From Calvatia gigantea (Eukaryota > Basidiomycota > Agaricomycetes > Agaricales > Lycoperdaceae), in assembly GCA_025093985.1 (NCBI GenBank), contig JACAAK010000009.1:1178001-1242000 (forward strand): 64,000 bases of DNA, in the 5' to 3' direction. Below are positions 1-11,008 of this stretch, piece by piece. Position 1 is the first letter of the stretch. Each line of letters begins with the position of its first letter. The notes beneath the pieces are model-generated. The model made no database searches. It was given only the letters and a program-made list of their open reading frames with translations, and was not told the origin of the DNA. Made by a program: the position numbers and the translations under genes.

Positions 1-1052
1 AGAATGGTGCTGAAGGTCCTTCTGGTTGGTGGGCACATTGGGGTGGTAGTGTGGTAGGCGATTCAAAGGATTGTTGAGTTGGTGTATGGAATAATCATTC
101 TGGAGAGGAAGGAGGGTGTATGGGATGTTTCCCTTTTCGAGACATGGTGAAAGAAAACAGATAGCAGTAACCAGGCCTGCTCTATTTGACACTACTAGGT
201 GGAGGCTTCTCGACATGTCAATATACAGAGGATAATAGAGAAAAAATAGCAAACTAGTGGTGAATAGTCCCACTCTTCTTGACACTACCTAGCAGAGGAT
301 GAAACACACAATCAGTAGACCTGAAGTTCTACTCTTCTTGACCCTATTACTGGGAAGGCTTCTCAATGTCAACTGGACAGAGGAATAATTGGCAGAAGCT
401 GGCTGTAAGAGTCATGTAGAAATAAAAGGAAGGGGTGAGGTTATTCTTATGTTACGTGCATTACCTTACTTCACAACTGGACCTGGAATGTCTCCACTCA
501 GGGAGAGGATCAATACAGGCCCAGGAATATACAACAAGTCTCAATGACTTCTGTGCAGACTTCGGATTGCTCCCAGTCAAGTAGAAGCTCGTGCTTGTCT
601 GAGAAGTCCGAGTTAAATGTCACTGCAGTCCCCAAGGTTGTTAACCTTGTAGCAGACAAGCAAAGATAAGGAAGCTTGTTACTAGAATAACCTAAGGTAA
701 TACAGGTGTACTACTTAAGGTTTATATACTAGCTATGCATAGGAGATGAGTAATTATGTAGTAAAAGGGTATGAGTCAATGAGAGACTACTATGGGTTAA
801 TTAGTAATCTAAGGAATCATAGGGAAGTGAAAGGAAGCAATACAAGTCATAAGAAACATGGAGACGAGTAAATAGAAGTCTGATGGTAGGATAACAGGAA
901 CAATGACTTGGAATAAGTCATAAGAAGTGAAGGTAGAAGTATATGTGATAAATAAATAAAGAATGGACTGGGGTATAGAGGAAAAGAGTTAATATGCTGA
1001 TAAGTGGAGAAATGAAGTTAATCCGCAGTAATCCAGTAGTAAGTTCATAACA
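1..1052 (-). mobile_element. Element C1, 5' part (leader, start of gag, 5' LTR), truncated by the window edge
   Basis: The stretch matches the 5' end of the better preserved element C2 (27.9-28.9 kb): the same leader, the same LTR and the same minus-strand order. The 5' LTR is 450-1052; bases 1-449 are leader and the start of gag. The remainder lies left of the window, so a target duplication cannot be tested. The LTR cuts directly into the accessory ORF of element A1, so C1 inserted after A1. Relative to C2 the copy has lost many CpG dinucleotides, suggesting it is older. Confidence 0.8.
450..1052 (-). repeat. 5' LTR of element C1 (family C LTR)
   Basis: It begins TGTTACGTGCATTACC and ends GTAAGTTCATAACA on the plus strand, giving the TG...CA ends and short terminal inverted repeat shared by the other family C LTRs at 19181, 19731, 28244, 31137 and 32934. 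Length is 603 bp. Confidence 0.85.
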
Positions 1053-1246
1053 TTGTTGACATCCCTTAGTAGGGTTTCGAGTAGTCCTTGTGCTGGGGAC
1101 AGTGTAGTGGCAAGGTTGTAATGAGTGCCTCAAGGTGTAGATGCTTGGCTATTGCCTAGTTCTGGGAAGGGAACGGAAGAGATCGTGGTGGGGGTAGAGT
1201 GGATGAGGGAGCTGATAGTGATGCAGTTGGCTTGGGAGGAGGGCAT
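1053..1246 (-). pseudogene. Accessory ORF X of A1, 5' fragment
   Basis: An ATG at 1246 opens a frame matching the start of ORF X in A2 (MPSSQANCITI...), including the GLLETLLRDV segment. It overlaps the end of pol (stop at 1149) in the +1 frame, the same relation as in A2. The frame is cut at 1053 by the C1 LTR. Its function is unknown; see the A2 and 29.7 kb copies. Confidence 0.65.
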
Positions 1247-1991
1247 GTCTGCTAGTTTCTTTGCCTGGGTAGTGGCTTGGGTGATGACTTTTTGGATTTT
1301 CTGCCCCCTTTTTATGGATATCCTCCAGATGCCTTTTTTGGTATTCTGCTATTGCATCTTGAGCATTCACTAAGTTCAACTCTGCTGTCCACATATCATC
1401 TTCATTACTATACCCCTTCCAATGTATTAGGAACTGATATCTCCATCCTTGTTTTTGTCGTCCTCGGATCTCTTCCACCTCATATTCTTCCTCATTATTG
1501 ATGATCACTGGCTCTGGTGCTGGTATTTTCCATTGGCTTGGGAACATTGCCTTTTGCACCAGTGTTAACAGTTGTTCATTGAATACATCATGGATGGCCC
1601 ATCCTTCTGGTAAGGCAAGCCAATATGCCACTTCTCCTATCTTTTCCTTAATTTGAAAGGGCCCATATCTCTTCTGGCCTAGCTTCTTTGATGGTTGATT
1701 GGTATGGACATTTGTGCTTTCCAGCCATACTTCATCTCCAATTTCATACCACTTTATGTGCAACTTGTTGTTATTGTGTGTCTGTTTCATCTTTTCTTGA
1801 TAAGATTGTAGTACTGCTGCGGAGTTGTCTCTTGCATTTTGAAGCTGTTTCAGGAATTCTGTGCTACTCAGGTTGTTTGTCATCCCATAGTCCTTTCCTT
1901 TCCAGGGGTGACATCCATAATTGAGATAGAAGGGTGTCTCCTGTATTCCACTATGTTTCTTGTCATTATACTGGAATTCAGCCATAGGCAA
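1149..1991 (-). pseudogene. A1 pol: integrase C-terminus plus chromodomain
   Basis: An open stretch of 280 codons. It starts in the integrase core (FQYNDKKHSG, ETPFYLNYG), passes the GPF/Y-like module (GPFQIKEKIGEVAYWLALPE, VFNEQLL) and ends in a chromodomain (YQFLIHWKGYSNEDDMWTAE). Chromodomains at the integrase C-terminus define the chromovirus branch of Ty3/gypsy and direct insertion to heterochromatin. No intact ORF joins it to the upstream domains, so it is a relic. Confidence 0.85.
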
Positions 1992-4740
1992 CCAGTTTGC
2001 CCAATTGTTTTGTTCATAGTTGCAGTATAGTCATAGGTATGTTTCAACTTCTCAGTTGATTCACTCTGTTTGTCCATCCGTTTGGGAGTGGTAAGCTGTT
2101 GATAGCATCTGTTCTATTCCTAACCCCTTGAACAATTCTTCCATGAATTCTGATGTAAACTGTGGTCCACGGTTGCTAAGAACTTTCCATGGTACTCCAT
2201 GTAGTTTCCATATCTCATTCCTGTAGAATTATGCTATCTTCTTTGAAGAGATGTCTGTTCTTGTTGCTATGAGCTATATCATTTTTGAGAATCGGTCAAC
2301 GATTACTAGAATAGCATCCTTTTCTTCTGATTCTGGTAATGGTCCAATGAGGTCGATGCTTATCTCTTCCCATGGTCCATGGGGTACAGGGAGTGGATGC
2401 AACGGTGTTTTCAATGGTGCTATGTATGGCTTGTTCCTTTGGCAGTTCTGGCATCCCTTGACATACTTTTTGGTGTCATTTCATATCACTGGCCACCAGT
2501 AGTCTCTGGTGATCAACTTGATCATCCTGTGTTGTCCTGGGTGTCCTGCATCTGGTGCGTCGTGGTATTGCTGTAGTATCTCATTCTGAAGGGTCAGGTC
2601 AGGTGGTACATATATACTTGCTCCTTTGTAAACTATCCCATTGTGTTCTGAGATATCGGACTCTTCTTTTAGAAGTCCTGAGGTAACACTTGTTTCTCTT
2701 CAGTGGTTCACTTTTATCCAGTCCATGAATGTCAGGTTAATGAATAGTTTGCATGGAGTAAGATTGTTTCTTTGGAGCTTTCTTCGTCCTTTGGTTTATC
2801 TTGTAGCCAACTGTTTTGGATCATGGTGACCAGTCTGTCATCTTCTTGGTCTGGTTCCTGATAAATTCTAGATAGGAGGTCGGCTTTTGTGTTTGTCTTC
2901 CCTGGTATGTGTCGCAGGATGAAGTTGTAGTCTTGTAGTCTTAGGTACCATCTTGCTTGTCAACTGTTGAGTTTTTGTGGTTCTCTATAGTACTTGAGGT
3001 TTTCATGGTCCATTCAGATTTTGAATTTTTCTTCTGCATCTAATAGATAGTGTCACCATTCCTTGAGTGCATGAACAATGGCCAGTAATTCCTTGTCATA
3101 AATTTTGTAGTTTTGTTTTGCTGGGGAGAGCGTTCATGATGTAAATGCAATTGGGTGCCATTTTTTGTCCTGTTCTTGTGATAACACCCCTCCTAATGCA
3201 TAGTTGGAGACATCAACTTCTACTTGGAATTGTCCCTTTCTTTGGGGTAAGGTTAGGGTGGGTTCTTCAGTGATTCATCGTTTTAGTTCATTGAATGCCA
3301 ATCAGTGTTCTTCCTTCCAGTCCCATTCAGTAGCTCCTTTGAGCTGATTTAGAGGGCTCACTATTTTGCTGAAGTCTTTTATGAATCGGCGGTAGTAGTT
3401 GGTGAAACCCAAGAAACATTCTACTCCTTTCTTGTTTTTGGGTTCAAGCCAGTCTTGTACTGACTTGACTTTTTCTTCCTCCATTTCGATATGTCTATGT
3501 CCTATCTTTACTCCCAGCATCAGGATTTCCTTGGCATTGAATATGTATTTTGACTGTTTAAAGCACAGGTTGTGTTCTGCTGCTCATTTTAGGAATTGCA
3601 CTGTTCACTCCTTTAGTTATTCTTTGGTATCTCCTGGGACTGCGAAGTCATCCATGTAGTTTACAATGTCTCTGTTTTGCAGTAGGTCTCGGAAAATGTT
3701 TGCCATCATTCTGGAGAATGTCCTGGGCGAGTTGCTTAACCCAAAATACATTATGGTTGGTTCAAATAATCCTTCATTGGTCAAGAAGGCTGCTTTCCAT
3801 TCATCTCCTTCCTTGATTCTGACATTGTTGTATCCCTAAATGATGTCGAGCTTGTTGAAGTACTTTGCTTTTCCTAATTTGTTGATTACTTCTCCAATTC
3901 TGGGTAGCGGTGTCTTGTCTTTTATTACCACTTTGTTTAGTCATCTATAATCTTGGATTAGTTGTTTTGAACTGTCTTTCTTTGGAATAAAGAAGGTGGG
4001 GGCTGCGTATGGGGATTTTGATGGTTGTATATGTCCTGATTCGAGATTCTCCTTGATAAAAGCTTTGAGTTCGTCCTGTTCCTTGATTGTCATGTTGTAC
4101 ATTCTGGCATTTATTTCCCTGGGTGCCTCTTCTATTAAGATTATTTCATGGTCCCATTCTGTTCACTCTGGTAGTTTGTTGAAGGTTGTCTTGTTGAAGA
4201 GATGTGTGAACGGTTGGACATAATCTGGTAGATCAGATGGTTTGGTTGGGTCTGGTTCTTCTTCTTCTTCCCATATGTCTTCAGTAACGGCTATGCTCCT
4301 GATTCTATTTGTAACCTGAATGTTTTGGTGCGAGAATTGACAGTCCAGTAGGCATTGGGTGAACTTGATTTCTCCCATTTCCCAGTTTACTTCGGGGTTA
4401 TGTTTGATCAACCAATCGTGTCCTAAGAATATTTCTGCCCTGTCTTGGAGTTGTACCACTGATGCTTCAATTGTCTCCTTGTGTCCTTTGATTTCCATTT
4501 CGATAGTGGCCATTTCTGTGACTTTTCCTCCTTGGTTTATAGTACTGTCAGCATTTAGTACTGTAATTTCTTGTTTTAGTTTCTTTGTAGGGATTCATTC
4601 TTCATTTACAAGTTTCTTACTGATGCTGCTGGTGGTGCATCCTGAGTTGATGATAGTGTTAACCACAATTTCCTTCCTTGGAGTTTGTATGTTGCCTTTT
4701 AGATTTAATTTGTGCTTTTGTTTCTGAGGAATCATGTAAT
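1992..4740 (-). pseudogene. A1 pol: integrase core, RNase H, reverse transcriptase and protease remains
   Basis: The frame is shattered but recognisable pieces keep the gypsy order. Around 3302-3520 is the RT/RNase H connection (GFTNYYRRFIKDFSKIVSPL). Around 4163-4513 lies the end of the protease region (AEIFLGHDWLIKHNPEVNW). The region is collinear with 7789-9402 and 14190-15590 of element A2. Stops and CpG loss throughout rule out activity. Confidence 0.75.
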
Positions 4741-4845
4741 ATTTTTCCGATATCCTAGATACAAGTTTCTTGACTCCTGAGGCAGCACCTACTTGGAGTC
4801 TTCAGAAAAATCCTGCTGTTCTCCTGAGCTAGCTTCTTCTACTGC

Positions 4846-5451
4846 TCAGATCTGTACTTTCTTCGGTGCAGTACAAACTTTGGTGATGTAACCTCTTTTT
4901 CTGCAGTTGTAACAGGTTAACCCCTTGGGTTTCTTGCAATCTTTGGCAATGTGGCCAAAAACACCACAATTGTAGCATTTTGGCTCTCCTTTTGTGTTAA
5001 AGACATAACACCTGCTGCCTATCTCCATGGGTTCTCCCATTCCTCCATAAGTGGTTCCCGAATTGGTTTTCTTATCTCCTCGGTATTTGGATGCTTCGTA
5101 TTCTTGTCCTATAGCTAATATAGCTTCCTTCCATTCGGAGTAGGTGTCTGGGCGAGCACTGGGCGGGTAACCCATGATAGTATGGATAATATCCTGGTGG
5201 ACATTCTTTCTTAACAAGAACATGGCATGCTTGCTATTGGTTTGGGCTTTGTTCTTGAGTACTTCGAACTTGATAAGGTAGTTGGCTATGTTCCAGTTTC
5301 CTTGCTTGAATTTCTTGATCTGCCATTCAGCTTTGGCATTCATTGCATCATTGGAAAATGTTTTTCAGAATTCTTTGGCAAAGGCTTTCCAATCTACAGA
5401 GTCTTCTCCTTCCAAAATTTGCAGTGCTTTCATTGCTGCATATGCTCCTGC
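4846..5451 (-). pseudogene. A1 gag, nucleocapsid half with two zinc knuckles
   Basis: The fragment reads MNAKAEWQIKKFKQGNWNI and ends with two CCHC-type knuckles: CYNCGVFGHIAKDC is intact, while the second has lost its His (CYNCRKRGYITKVC). CCHC knuckles bind the element RNA in Gag. The reading is interrupted at 5451 by a solo LTR and resumes at 5790. Confidence 0.75.
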
Positions 5452-5789
5452 TGTAAGAGCAACCCACAGTCCAAGCGGCTCGGGGATGTGAAGCTCTCAC
5501 AAGGCAGGCGAGCGGGCAACTGTGGGGGAATCCTTAGTTGTATTACAAGTGGCTGTGTAGACTACATACCTGCGGGGGAATCCTTAGAGAATCAGATAAG
5601 GGTCCCCTGCAGGTGTACAGATTAATATATACTGCGTTACTGTCCATTGTCCTATTGTTTCATTATGTATGTAAGTCTGTCATTGTCCTTCAGGGTCTCC
5701 AGTTGTTACTCATGTCCACATGGCTGAGAGCAGGTGAGAGCATAGGGTTGTGGGGCAGTCCGGGAGGACTGTCAGAGGTTGTCCTGACA
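5452..5789. repeat. Solo LTR of family B with 5-bp target duplication CCTGC
   Basis: The sequence runs from TGTAAGAGCAACC to TTGTCCTGACA, with TG...CA ends. CCTGC is present on both sides (5447-5451 and 5790-5794). It is homologous to the LTRs of element B at 9408 and 13897. At 338 bp it is about 50 bp longer: an extra segment lies between two copies of GGGGGAATCCTTA. A solo LTR arises when the two LTRs of an element recombine and the interior is lost. Confidence 0.9.
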
Positions 5790-5912
5790 CCTGCTGTTTC
5801 TCCTCACAGTCTGGCCAAGACTGCTATTGCTTTATCATCAGCTGTTGCAATCTTGTTAAACTTCATGAAGAGCATCATGGCTCTCCACTAGTCGTCGAAT
5901 TTGGTACGGGTC

Positions 5913-6218
5913 TGTTATGACCTTAGTCTGATAAGACCTCAGGTTGCAGCTTAGGCTAAGACTTGAGGGCGAGTAAGGGGAGAGGAACTGAAGATGGTTA
6001 AGCATACAGAATACAATGGATGTATGTATGCTTAAGTACAATAGGAGTATCCGGTTGAACAGATAGAGTAACTACATGAAACATCTGATGAGTATGGCAT
6101 AGTAGTCAGTACAAGTCATGCTCAGCAATCACTCGGTAAAGATAGACGAAACAGGTACACAAGTAAATGGAATGCAGATGACAATAGAGCATGATTTGAT
6201 CGATGTAAAATCATAACA
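5913..6218 (-). repeat. 3' LTR of A2
   Basis: It has TGTTATGA at one end and TCATAACA at the other, an 8-bp terminal inverted repeat. It is homologous to 16775-17084, 17548-17851, 30532-30831 and 33609-33912. In the sense orientation family A LTRs carry a TATTTAAG-like box about two thirds along (for example near 33790). Confidence 0.9.
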
Positions 6219-6236
6219 ATACCCCCCGATTAGGCT

Positions 6237-7226
6237 TCATGCCTCAGGAAGCTCATCGAAGTCACTGTTGACTATGGCTGCAGCGAAGGCTTTCTTGGTA
6301 GCTCCGATAAGGTATTTTCCTTTGTTTGAGTGTGTGAAGAAGATGGGTAAGTGGCTTCAGCTATCTTGGCAGATAGGGACTGGGACACCATTGAATGGGA
6401 AGTCAGTGGTGGTGGAGTTGTCCCAATAGTTCTTGACTATCACTTTCCAATAGTGTTGGTCCTTTTCTTGGCCTGGTAGTACAGTGTGGAATCTTGCGGA
6501 TAGGAGAAAAACCCATATGAGTTGTGGAGGGGTGATTGTCTTTATGAAACAGCGAAGTGAGTTAACTTCTTTCTTCATGGAAATGGTGGTTTCTTCGTCC
6601 ATTGGTGTGTCAGCACATGTCGGTGGTACAGGGTTGACAGTGTTGTGTAGTTCAGAGAGTGTGGTGTGAATGTGGGCAACGAGAGAGTCAATCTCTGGGT
6701 CTTCAGCTGACTTATCTCATCTGAGTAGGGTCATGGCAACATCAGCGAGTTCAAGGAATATGTTAGTGATGTTGAGATGTTTGAATACTTCGAGGGCAAG
6801 GTTGATGCAGCTTTGGAGACTTTGAACATGGTTTTGTTCATTGGGTGTCAGGGTAGACTGTTCCAATGCTCAGAAGACAGCAGGGATGTGTTGATTGGTG
6901 GAGGAGGATGCGTTAGCAAATCCTGCATACATGTCTGCAAAGGTAATGCAGGCAGTGGCAAGGGTGATGTGGCAGTTAACAACTAGCTGCTTGTTCTGAG
7001 CAGTAATCATTTCTATTTCACTGTTTGTGGCTTTGTCGACATCCCTTAGGAGGGTTTCAAGGAGTCCTTGTACTGGGGATGGAGTGGTGGCAAGATTGTA
7101 ACGGGTGCCTCGAGGCATGGGTGCTTGGCTGTTGCCTAGTTCTGGAAAGGGAACAGAGAAGATTGTGGTTGGGGTGGGATGGATGAGGGAGTTAATAGTA
7201 ATACAGTTGGCTTGGGAGGAAGGCAT
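6237..7226 (-). pseudogene. Accessory ORF X of A2 (unknown function), broken
   Basis: The frame starts at ATG 7226, overlaps the end of pol (stop at 7192) by 35 nt in the +1 frame, and ends with TGA at 6237, 18 bp before the 3' LTR. It is broken by stops between roughly 6870 and 6600. The product is similar along its length to the open copy at 29742-30513 (for example ITLATACITFADMYAGFANA and PGQEKDQHYWKVIVK). I recognise no known domain. Its position matches the slot used by env or other third ORFs, but no signal peptide or membrane span is apparent. Confidence 0.7.
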
Positions 7227-9402
7227 GTCTAGCTAGTTTCTTTGTCTGGATGGTGACTTGGGTGATGACTTTTTGGATTTTCTGCCCCTTCCTTTTATGG
7301 GTATCCTCCGGATGCCTTTTATGGTATTCAGCTATTGCATCTTGAGCATTTCCCAAGTTTGACTCTGCTGTCCACATATCTTCTTCGTTGCTATACTCCT
7401 TCCAATGTACAAGGAATTGATATTCCCATCCACATTTTCATCATCCTCAGATCTCTTTTACTTTGTATTCTTCTTCATTGTTGATGATCATTGGCTTGGG
7501 TGCTGGTGTTTTTTGCTGGCTCGGGAACGTTGCTTTTTGCACTGGGGTTAACAGCTGTTCATTGAATACATCATGGATGGCCCATCCTTCTGGTAAGGCA
7601 AGCTAGTATGCCACTTCTCCTATTTTCTCCTTAATTTGGAAAGGCCCATACCTTTTCTGGCCTAGCTTCTTTAATGGTTGATTGGTATGGACATTTGTGT
7701 TCTCCAGCCATACTTCATCACTGATTTGATACATTCTTGTGTTTAACTTGCTGTTATCATGTGTCTATTTCATCTTTTCTTGATAAGATCATAGTGCCAC
7801 CGTGGAGTTGTCTCTTGTGTTCTGGAGCCATTTTAGGAAGTCTGTGCTGCTGGGGTTGTTTGTCATCCCATGATCTTTCCCTTTCCAAGGGTATTGTCCA
7901 TAATTGAGATAGAAGGGTGTTTCTTGTGTTCCGCTGTGCTTCTTGTCGTTGTACTGGAATTCAGCCATGGGTAACCAGTGTGCCCAATCATTTTGATCAT
8001 AATTGCAGTATAGTTGTAGGTACATTTTGATTTCCCTGTTGATTCTCTCTGTTTGTCCATTGGTCTGGGGGTGGTAGGCAGTTGATAAGGTTCGTTCTAT
8101 CCCTAGTCCCTTGAATAGTTCTCCTGTGAACTCTGATGCAAACTGTGGTCCTTGGTCACTGAGGACTTTCCGCAGTATGCCATGTAGCTTCCATATTTCA
8201 TTCCTGTAGTATTGTACTAACTCTTTTGAGGAAACGTCTGTTTTCCTCGCTATGAGTCGTATCATTTTTGAGAACCGGTCAACAATTACTAAGATGGTGT
8301 CTTTTCCATCTGACTCTGGTAACAGTCTGATGAGATCGATACTTATCTCTTCCCATGGTCCTTTGGGGATGGAAAGTGAATGTAGCAGCGTTTTTAATGG
8401 CATTACATGTGGTTTATTCCTCTGGCAGTTCTGGCATCCTTTGATGTACCTCTTGATGTCGTTTCGTACTGTTGGCCACCAATAGTTTCTAGTGATTAGT
8501 TCAACCATTCTGTGTTGTCCTAGGTGTCCTGCGTCTGGTGCATCATGGTATTGTTGCAGTATTTCTTCTCTGAGGACTGGGTTGGGTGGTATGTATATAC
8601 TGGTTTCTTTATAGATCATTCCATTATGTTCTGAGACGTCAGATCCCTTGTTGTGTAGTTTCAAGGTGATACTTGTCTCTCTCCATTGGTTTGCCTTTAT
8701 CTGGTCCATGAATGTTGGTTGGAGGAACAATTCTGTGCAGAGTAAGATAGTTTCTTCGGAGTCTTCTTCGTTCCTTGGCTTGTCTTGTAGCTAGCTGTTT
8801 CAGATCATGGTGACTAGTTTTTCATCCTCTTGGTCTGGTTCCTGGTAGATTCTGGACAAGAGGTCAGCTTTTGTGTTTGTCTTCCCTGGTACATGTCGTA
8901 GGGTGAAGTCGTAGTCTTGTAATCATAGGTACTATCTTGCTTGTTGACCATTAAGCTTCTGTGGCTCTCTATAGTATTTCAGGTTTTCATGGTCCATCCA
9001 AATCTCAAATTTCTCCTCTGCATCCAGTAGGTAGTGTCACCATTCTTTTAGCATGTGGACAATGGCCAATAACTCCTTGTTGTAGATCTTGTAGTTTCAT
9101 TCTGCTGGGGAGAGCGTTCGTGATGTGAATGCAATTGGGTGCCACTTTTTGTTCTATTCTTGTGATAGCACTCCTCCTAGTGCATAATTAGAGGTGTTGA
9201 CTCTACACAGAATTGTCCCTTTCTTTGAGGCAATGTCAGGGTGGGTTCTTCAGTAATTCATTGTTTTAGTTTGTTGAATGCTGATTGGTGCTCCTCCTTC
9301 CAATCCCATTCCGTAGATCCTTTGAGCTGGTTTAGAGGGTTCGCTATTTTGCTGAAGTCTTTTATGAACCGGCAATAGTAGTTGGCAAAGCCCAGAAAGC
9401 AC
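7192..9402 (-). pseudogene. A2 pol, 3' half: RNase H remains, integrase and chromodomain
   Basis: The best piece is 7789-8730 (313 codons). It holds the integrase HHCC region (HLGQHRMVELITRNYWWP, CQNCQRNKP) and the DDE core: D in EEISIDLIRLLPES, D in VLSDQGPQFASEF, E in QTNGQTERINREI. The chromodomain end continues to 7192 but is frame-broken. The RT side is cut at 9403-9407 (TCTAC), where element B inserted, and resumes at 14185. Confidence 0.85.
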
Positions 9403-9407
9403 TCTAC

Positions 9408-9695
9408 TGTAAGGGCAACCCGCAGTCCGAGTGGCTCAGGGACATGAAGCTCTCACAAGGCGGGTGAGCAGGCGACTGCAGGGGAATCCTTAGAGAATCA
9501 GATAAGGGTCCCCTGCAGGTGTATAGGTTGATATATACTGTGTTACTGTCCATTGTCCTATTGTTTCATTATGTATGTAAGTCCGTCATTGTCCTTCGGA
9601 GTCTCCAGTTGTTACTCATGTCTGTGCGGCTGAGAGCGGGTGAGAGCATAGGGTTGTGGGGCAGTCTGGGGGGACCGTCAGAGGTTGCCCTGACA
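9408..9695 (-). repeat. 3' LTR of element B
   Basis: 288 bp, from TGTAAGGGCAACC to TTGCCCTGACA. It differs from the 5' LTR by about 15 substitutions by eye, all transitions, most of them at CpG sites. A polypurine tract (TTTTGGAGGGGGGGTGGA on the minus strand) lies directly before it. Confidence 0.92.
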
Positions 9696-10963
9696 TCCAC
9701 CCCCCCTCCAAAATCACAGTGTCTCAATGTGTGGTGTTGGATTGATTGGAAGGGAAGTGAGCTGAAAGTAAGTGCGCAGATGAGGCGGGGGGTGCCAGGC
9801 TGTTTGCGGTAGAACTCCTGGACTAGTTCTGGGGCATGAACTCCGTTGGTTGGCTCCCATGAGTTGTGTTCCATTCCAAAGCCTTTCCACTTGATGAGAT
9901 ATTGAAGTTGTCTTTGGTGGACGTGGCTGTTAAGGACTTCTTCAACTTCCCATTCCTCTTCCTTGTTGACGATGATGGGATTGGATGGGGGTTTTGTGTG
10001 GTGGTTCTCGATCAGATCAGGTGGTGCAGGTGTGAGTTTAACGACATTGAAAACCAGGTGGAGGCATTGCATGGAGCAGGGGAGGTGAAGATGGTAGACA
10101 TTAGTGTTGACCTGCTTGTCTATGATGTATGGTCTGAGGCGTTGGTGAGAAAGTTTCCTTGATGGGCGAGTGGTCTGGATGTTATCTGCTTCGAGGTAAA
10201 CTTTGTCGCCTAGCTTGTATGTGGGTGCGGGTGTACGTTGTTGGTTGTAGTAGCAGGTCATGTTGTCTTTCGCCTTGACCAGTGCAGATTTTGCTTTCTC
10301 TAGTGTTGACTCCATTCGCTTCATGAACTCGTTGACCGATTCAATGTTTGAGTGCAGCTGATGTGGCTCAAATCCCATGCATGGGTGACATCCAGTGTCT
10401 AAGAGGAAGGGGGAGTGTTGGGTGGAAGTATGGATGTGGTTGTTGTGTTGGAATTCCGTGAGTGGGAGGAGGTCGTGCCAGTCATTCTGTCGTTTGTTTA
10501 CAAAGAGGCAGAGGTACTGATCAAGTTCCTGGTTCACCCACTCTGTCTGCCCATTGGTCTGTGGGTGCCAGGTGGTTAAAGTGGCCATCTTGATCCCTAA
10601 GAGTCGGTAAAGCTCTTTTGTGAATGCAGCGATGAACTGTGGTCCGCAGTCCGAAACGATGGTGTTGGGGAGTCCATGGAGCTTCCAGACATTGTGGAGG
10701 AAGAGCCGCGCTGTGCCCTTGGCCGAGACAGTGGTGTGGGTTGGGATAAAGTGGGCTTGTTTAGAGACAGAGTCTACCACTGTCATGACGGCATTGTAGC
10801 CTGTGGATTCCGGGAGTTCGACCACAAAATCTATACTGAGTGTGTCCCAGTGGGCTTCAGGGATGGGGAGTGGATGGAGTTCTCCTTGCAGTGGATGGCA
10901 GATGGGCTTGGTGCGCATGCAGAGGTCACAGGTAGAGATGTACTGACCAATGTATCGAGCCAT
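9569..10963 (-). pseudogene. Element B pol: integrase with chromodomain, reading into the 3' LTR
   Basis: 464 open codons. The integrase zinc region is partly upstream (CDLCMRTKP visible). The catalytic core shows D in DTLSIDFVVELPES, D in IVSDCGPQFIAAF and the E region QTNGQTEWVNQEL. The chromodomain is LQYLIKWKGFGMEHNSWEP. The frame passes the polypurine tract and stops 127 nt inside the LTR. The upstream frame is blocked by TGA at 11009, where the aligned families carry Arg (CGA), so this is an inactivated ORF. Confidence 0.88.
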
Positions 10964-11008
10964 CTGGGGCCACCAGTAGTTGCGGGAGATGAGTTCTAGC
11001 GTTTTCCA

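Noticed and set aside
918..1133. 71-codon minus-strand frame
   Set aside because: It joins the C1 LTR to the out-of-frame start of accessory ORF X. The conserved ORF X frame is another one.
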